Source: Clostridiales bacterium
Lineage (GTDB): Bacteria; Bacillota; Clostridia; Christensenellales; Aristaeellaceae
Length of the DNA stretch: 8,538 nt
Assembly: GCA_022776785.1 (NCBI GenBank)
Contig: JALFHA010000344.1
Location: 1-8,538 of the forward strand
Reading direction: 5' to 3'
The notes beneath the pieces were generated by a model. It saw only the letters and a list, made by a program, of their open reading frames with translations. It did not search any database and was not told the origin of the DNA. Of this stretch, positions 5,280 through 8,538 are shown one piece after another. Within the stretch, counting starts at the first letter, position 1. Each line of letters starts with the position of its first letter. Made by a program: the position numbers and the translations under genes.

Positions 5280-6131
5280 ATGGAAAAAGCAATCAAGCGC
5301 TACTGGCCGGTGTTCCTGCTCCCGACGCTGGCTGCGTTCATCATCGGCTTTATCTGGCCGTTCCTTTGGGGCATCTACCTGTCCTTCCACAAGTTCACCA
5401 CCATCAGCAAGACAACCTTCGTGGGGCTGGACAACTACTTCAAGGTCTTCTCTGACCCGACCTTCGTCAGCGCCTTCTGGTTCACGGCGAAGTTCACCAT
5501 CATCTCCACCATCCTCATCAACGTCATCGCGTTCATGCTGGCGCTGGCGCTCACCCGCGGCCTGAAGGGCACGAACGTCTTCCGTACCGTGTTCTTCCTG
5601 CCCAACCTCATCGGCGGCATCGTGCTGGGCTACATCTGGCAGATCCTGCTCAACGGCATCCTCACCAACCTCGGCCTGCCGCTGCTGGCGCTGGATGCAA
5701 CCTACGGCTTCTGGGGCCTGATTATCCTCATGTGCTGGCAGCAGATCGGCTACATGATGATTATCTACATCGCGGGCCTGCAGAACGTGCCCGCCGACCT
5801 GCTGGAGGCCGCCTCCATCGACGGCGCGACGGGCTTCCAGGCGCTCATCAAGGTCAAGCTGCCGATGGTTATGCCCTCCATCACCATCTGCTCCTTCCTG
5901 ACGCTGACGAACTCCTTCAAGCTCTTTGACCAGAACCTCTCGCTGACCGGCGGCGAACCGGCCAAGGCCAGCCAGATGCTCGCTCTGAACATCTACGACA
6001 CCTTCTACGCCCGCTCCGGCGCGCAGTGGAAGGGCATCGGTCAGGCGAAGGCTGTGGTCTTCTTCCTGCTGGTGATCGTCATCGCGCTCGTGCAGCTCTA
6101 CTTCACCCGCCGTAAGGAGGTGCAGCAGTAA
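5280..6131 (+). CDS. ABC sugar importer permease, MalF/UgpA type
   Basis: A 283-residue integral membrane protein with about six transmembrane helices: roughly residues 10-35, 68-92, 107-126, 142-166, 198-212 and 258-276. It is one half of the membrane channel of a carbohydrate importer. The cytoplasmic EAA loop that contacts the ATPase is EAASIDGATG at 176-185, followed by LP at 194-195. LSFHKFT near 34-40 and FVGLDNY at 47-53 are typical of this group. The ATG has GGGGGAGG 5 nt upstream, straight after the 17-bp hairpin. Its TAA overlaps the start of the next permease by one base, so the two are translationally coupled. Confidence 0.95.
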   Translation: MEKAIKRYWPVFLLPTLAAFIIGFIWPFLWGIYLSFHKFTTISKTTFVGLDNYFKVFSDPTFVSAFWFTAKFTIISTILINVIAFMLALALTRGLKGTNVFRTVFFLPNLIGGIVLGYIWQILLNGILTNLGLPLLALDATYGFWGLIILMCWQQIGYMMIIYIAGLQNVPADLLEAASIDGATGFQALIKVKLPMVMPSITICSFLTLTNSFKLFDQNLSLTGGEPAKASQMLALNIYDTFYARSGAQWKGIGQAKAVVFFLLVIVIALVQLYFTRRKEVQQ

Positions 6132-7006
6132 TGACCAAGGCTAAAGTGTATCACGACGGCGCCGTCTCCGGCGCACGCCGCATTGTTGACATGGCGCTCA
6201 CCATCTTTCTGGGCCTGCTGTGCATCGTGTGGATTTATCCGGTGCTGCTGATCCTGCTCAACTCGCTCAAGGCGGAGCTGGCGATCTCCACCACCTCGGT
6301 CTTCGAACTGCCGACGAAGGAATCCTTCGTGGGCCTGCACAACTACATCTACGGCGTCACGCAGATGAACTTCCTGAGCTCGTTCGGCTACTCGCTGGTC
6401 ATCACGGTCACGTCCGTGGTGCTCATCCTGCTGTGCTGCTCGATGTGCGGCTGGTACATCACCCGCGTGACCTCCGCGATCTCCAAGATGATGTATCTGC
6501 TGTGCGCGTTCTCGATGGTCGTGCCGTTCCAGATGGTGATGTTCACCCTCTCCAAGACAGCGGACACGCTCCGGCTGAACAACCCGTTCAACATCTGCAT
6601 CATCTACCTCGGCTTCGGCGCAGGCCTGGCGGTGTTCATGTTCACAGGCTTCATGAAGTCCGTGCCCATCGCCATTGAGGAGGCCGCGATGATCGACGGC
6701 TGCAACCCGCTGCAGATCTTCTTCAAGGTCGTCTTCCCGATTCTCAAGCCGACCATGATCTCCACCGCCATTCTGGAAACCATGTGGGTCTGGAACGACT
6801 ACCTCCTGCCCACGCTGGTGCTGGACATCAAGAAGTACCGCACCATCCCGATGGCGATTCAGTACTTCCGCGGCAGCTATGGCCGCGTGGAGATGGGCCC
6901 GATGATGGCGTGCATCATGATTACCGTTCTGCCCATCATCATCATGTACCTGGTCTGCCAGAAGTACATCATCGACGGCGTGATTGCCGGCGCGGTCAAG
7001 GGCTGA
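6131..7006 (+). CDS. ABC sugar importer permease, MalG/UgpE type
   Basis: A 291-residue second permease of the importer. Hydrophobic spans lie roughly at 22-44, 87-110, 120-140, 154-174, 208-224 and 260-277. The EAA loop is EAAMIDGCNP at 184-193, followed by FPILKP at 202-207. WVWNDYLLP (219-227) and FVGLHNY (66-72) are typical of MalG/UgpE proteins. The start codon overlaps the previous stop (TAATG), with TAAGGAGG about 10 nt upstream inside the preceding gene. It is unusually rich in cysteine for a permease (nine, at 31, 102, 103, 106, 125, 155, 191, 261 and 276). No ATPase gene follows; a terminator does. Confidence 0.95.
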   Translation: MTKAKVYHDGAVSGARRIVDMALTIFLGLLCIVWIYPVLLILLNSLKAELAISTTSVFELPTKESFVGLHNYIYGVTQMNFLSSFGYSLVITVTSVVLILLCCSMCGWYITRVTSAISKMMYLLCAFSMVVPFQMVMFTLSKTADTLRLNNPFNICIIYLGFGAGLAVFMFTGFMKSVPIAIEEAAMIDGCNPLQIFFKVVFPILKPTMISTAILETMWVWNDYLLPTLVLDIKKYRTIPMAIQYFRGSYGRVEMGPMMACIMITVLPIIIMYLVCQKYIIDGVIAGAVKG

Positions 7007-7026
7007 TTTCCTTCCCTGCATAACAA

Positions 7027-7070
7027 ACAGGAGCTTCTGTGGGACGATTCCCGCAGGAGCTCCTGTTTTT
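7027..7070 (+). terminator. intrinsic terminator of the sugar importer operon
   Basis: ACAGGAGCTTCTG pairs with CAGGAGCTCCTGT (one G-U), extended inward by UGGG/CCCG, with a loop of six and a run of five T at 7066-7070. It is among the strongest hairpins of the window and marks the operon end 20 bp after the last stop codon. Confidence 0.95.
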
Positions 7071-7374
7071 GGTTGATTCTGTCATGTATGCATACTGTTC
7101 TGTGAATAATACTGTTTTGTGGCTAGAATCTAGCTTTGCAGACTCAACCTCGTTTCAATCGTAGGATGCTTCGCATCCTGCTCTGAAACTCCTTCTTCTT
7201 TTGAAGATGAAGGCAAGGGAACGTTGGGCTGCCGCCCAAACCCGCCAAGGGACTTCGATCCGGGGCTATCCGCCCGTTCTCCATCGGCTTCATCCGCCAC
7301 AGGCGGCGCCGATTACGAACCCCTTGACCCCTTCTTCGCTTCGCGCCTGACCCCGTGTCTGAAGCCAAATCGCA
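7071..7374. repeat. hairpin-rich non-coding stretch, possible dispersed repeat
   Basis: About 300 bp with no credible gene. The first 70 bp are AT-rich and contain a near-exact 13-bp direct repeat (ATACTGTTCTGTG at 7092-7104 and ATACTGTTTTGTG at 7109-7121, period 17) and GCTAG-AAT-CTAGC. The rest is GC-rich and holds several perfect short hairpins: a nested one at 7152-7189, TTGGGC/GCCCAA at 7224-7239 and CCGCC/GGCGG at 7294-7306. The open 74-codon frame on the minus strand here lacks a clear ribosome binding site and known motifs, and is low in complexity. A dispersed intergenic repeat or a structured RNA fits better; this is inference. Confidence 0.45.
7152..7189. other. nested hairpin GTTTCA...AGGATGC/GCATCCT...TGAAAC
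   Basis: Inner arms AGGATGC (7163-7169) and GCATCCT (7173-7179) pair over a 3-nt loop, and outer arms GTTTCA (7152-7157) and TGAAAC (7184-7189) pair around them with small internal loops of 5 and 4 nt. No T-run on either strand, so it is not an obvious terminator for the importer operon or for the convergent SH3 gene. Confidence 0.6.
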
Positions 7375-8346
7375 TCACTGCTTCTCCCACGAAATCACAG
7401 GCGTCACCAGCTCGCCCCGCACAAAGCCATATTCCCCCTGATAGCACACATGCAGCCAGCCGTCCTCCCGAACGGCGAGGACAGTGAGCGTCTCCCCGTT
7501 ATGCGCCACCCACGGATAGGTAGCCGACAGGGACGGCGCATTGCGCACGTTCGCGCCCGTGCCGCGCGGATTGCTCACCGTGACGAAAGGCTGCGCGGAG
7601 GCTACCGGATGCGTGCTCAGGTAGGCCGCCTTCATGTAGCCCTCCAGCGAGCTGACAAGCACATGCAGGTAGCCGCCGCCCGCGTCATCCAGCACGAGCA
7701 CCTGCACGCCGTTGTAGTATTTGCCCAGCGAAGCAGCACTGGCATTTGGCGCGGCGCGCAGGTGCAGCCTGTCTGTCGGGTCTGGGTTGCAGACATAAGC
7801 GTAATTCGAGCCGGAACCGCTCTTGTGGTAATCAAGCTTCGGCGTGAGCACGTCGGCAAACACAAAGCCGTAGCCGAAGTCGGAATCATACACATGCCGC
7901 CAGCCGTCGTCGCGCACGGAGAGCACATTGTACACAGCGCTGCCGTAGGGATACACGGTCAGCACCCTCGAGCTCTCCGAGGGCTGGCTGTGCAGCGCTG
8001 CGCTTCTTCGCTCATCGTTGCTGACAAAGACTGTCGGCAGCTGGCCGCTCACCTGTGAGGCATCCGCCGTCAGATATGCTGCATTCAAGTAGCCCTCCAG
8101 CGGGTCGATGCGCACATGTACCCAGCCTCCCGTCACACCCAGCACAGTGACCCATGTGCCGTTGTAATACTTGCCCAGCGACACAGACTGCGTGCTCGGC
8201 TTTGTGCGCAGGTTGAGCCGGTCCGTCGGATTGGGATTGTTGACATAGGCGATGGATCCCGGCACGAGCGCTCCCCCATCGGCCAGCGCCGCGCAGCATG
8301 TCAGCAGCAGCGAGAGCAAGAGAAGCGCGCAAAGCAGCTTTTTCAT
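7375..8346 (-). CDS. secreted protein with four bacterial SH3-like repeats
   Basis: A 323-residue exported protein. MKKLLCALLLLSLLLTCCAALA is a signal peptide with a likely cut after Ala22; the cysteines at 17-18 do not fit a lipobox. Four SH3b-type repeats follow, at about 31-95, 103-170, 181-246 and 252-318. Repeats 1 and 3 share PxPTDRLxLR, SLGKYYNG and LEGYxxAAYL; repeats 2 and 4 share FVxVSN/FVSN, a VRxDGWxHV block and GYGFV/EYGFV followed by LVTP/VLTP. The order A-B-A-B points to duplication of a two-domain unit. Such domains usually bind peptidoglycan, but no enzyme domain is present, so this is a cell-wall-associated binding or scaffold protein at most. The ATG at 8346 has AGGAAGGGG about 8 nt upstream. 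No promoter or terminator was convincingly seen. Confidence 0.92.
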   Translation of the reverse strand: MKKLLCALLLLSLLLTCCAALADGGALVPGSIAYVNNPNPTDRLNLRTKPSTQSVSLGKYYNGTWVTVLGVTGGWVHVRIDPLEGYLNAAYLTADASQVSGQLPTVFVSNDERRSAALHSQPSESSRVLTVYPYGSAVYNVLSVRDDGWRHVYDSDFGYGFVFADVLTPKLDYHKSGSGSNYAYVCNPDPTDRLHLRAAPNASAASLGKYYNGVQVLVLDDAGGGYLHVLVSSLEGYMKAAYLSTHPVASAQPFVTVSNPRGTGANVRNAPSLSATYPWVAHNGETLTVLAVREDGWLHVCYQGEYGFVRGELVTPVISWEKQ

Positions 8347-8391
8347 GTGAAGTTCCCCTTCCTGTCTTCCCTTTTCTAATAAGACGGAAAT

Positions 8392-8416
8392 GGCAGGGGA
8401 AATCTTTCCTCCTGCC
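8392..8416. repeat. inverted repeat upstream of the SH3-repeat gene
   Basis: GGCAGGGGAAA (8392-8402) and TTTCCTCCTGCC (8405-8416) are complementary except for one extra base in the right arm, with a two-base gap. It lies 46 bp before the start codon of the SH3 gene, in its presumed promoter or leader. It could be an operator or an RNA hairpin. No clear sigma-A hexamers were found around it. Confidence 0.45.
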
Positions 8417-8488
8417 GGAATTTTTCCAAATAATTGTCACGATTGAAGTAAGGGCTTTGCGCGCTTCCTTCTGCGCGGACATCCCCCC

Positions 8489-8538
8489 GTCAGGCCTCGC
8501 TTCGCTCCCTGACTGCTTTTGCTTGATCGCTTCGCGAT
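8489..8538. repeat. GC-rich hairpin sequence at window end
   Basis: GTCAGG (8489-8494) pairs with CCTGAC (8508-8513) around CTTCG-type sequence, and ATCGC/GCGAT (8526-8538) forms a second perfect hairpin. TCGCTTCGC followed by CCTGAC also occurs at 7336-7351 in the other hairpin-rich stretch, suggesting the same repeat family. The element runs off the window, so its extent is unknown. From 8417 to 8488 I see no gene. Confidence 0.35.

Noticed and set aside
6098..7021. Open frame of 307 codons antisense to the second permease
   Set aside because: Very rich in His, Asp and Gln, as expected from the reverse complement of a codon-biased membrane gene; no start signals.
7144..7368. Open frame of 74 codons on the minus strand in the hairpin-rich stretch
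   Set aside because: No ribosome binding site, Arg/Lys/Gly-rich, and it runs across several perfect hairpins; more likely a translated non-coding repeat. Kept as an open point in the findings.
7071..8538. CRISPR array or transposon ends in the repeat-like stretches
   Set aside because: No regularly spaced identical repeats, no transposase and no target-site duplication could be seen.

Overview
The window looks like a chromosomal piece of a high-GC Gram-positive bacterium of the class Clostridia, probably a gut or host-associated lineage. The grounds are a proline T-box in front of proS, four sigma-A promoters with 17-bp spacers (two of them perfect TTGACA/TATAAT), strong AGGAGG-type ribosome binding sites, a whiA gene followed by an HPr/Crh-like gene, a YugP-type zinc peptidase and an msm/mal-type sugar ABC transporter. 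Assignment below class level is a guess.

Left block (1-2489, minus strand). A YugP-like membrane zinc peptidase, whiA and a Crh-like HPr-family gene follow one another in the same direction. The peptidase has its own sigma-A promoter. A second, consensus promoter lies 12 bp past the Crh-like stop codon and drives a T-box leader and proS, of which only the first 55 codons are in the window. The HPr-like protein lacks the phosphoacceptor His but keeps the Ser that HPr kinase modifies. The rapZ and glmR genes that precede whiA in Bacillus are absent; the peptidase gene is there instead.

Middle block (2490-7070, plus strand). A divergent control region leads to a stand-alone short-chain dehydrogenase/reductase with its own promoter and terminator. 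After an AT-rich intergenic stretch comes a three-gene ABC importer operon: solute-binding protein, MalF-type permease and MalG-type permease. It has a consensus promoter, a cre-like site upstream, two hairpins between the binding protein and the permeases, and a strong final terminator. No ATPase gene is present, so the importer probably uses a shared MsmX/MalK-type ATPase encoded elsewhere. The dehydrogenase and transporter promoters share an unusual feature: the -35 TTGACA is the left half of a dyad TTGACA-N6-TGTC(A/G)A, with an identical CCTGTC at the same spacing. This suggests one regulator for both units and is the most interesting regulatory signal here.

Right block (7071-8538). A roughly 300-bp non-coding stretch rich in short hairpins is followed, on the minus strand, by a gene for a secreted protein with four bacterial SH3-like repeats in an A-B-A-B order. 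Beyond it is more hairpin-rich sequence that shares a short motif with the first stretch, which suggests a dispersed repeat family on both sides of the gene.

I found no CRISPR array, transposase, phage gene, rRNA or tRNA. Most of the window is ordinary core metabolism and transport. The parts worth checking are regulatory: the compact T-box, the shared operator, the 17-bp hairpin in front of the permeases, and the repeat-like sequence around the SH3 gene.
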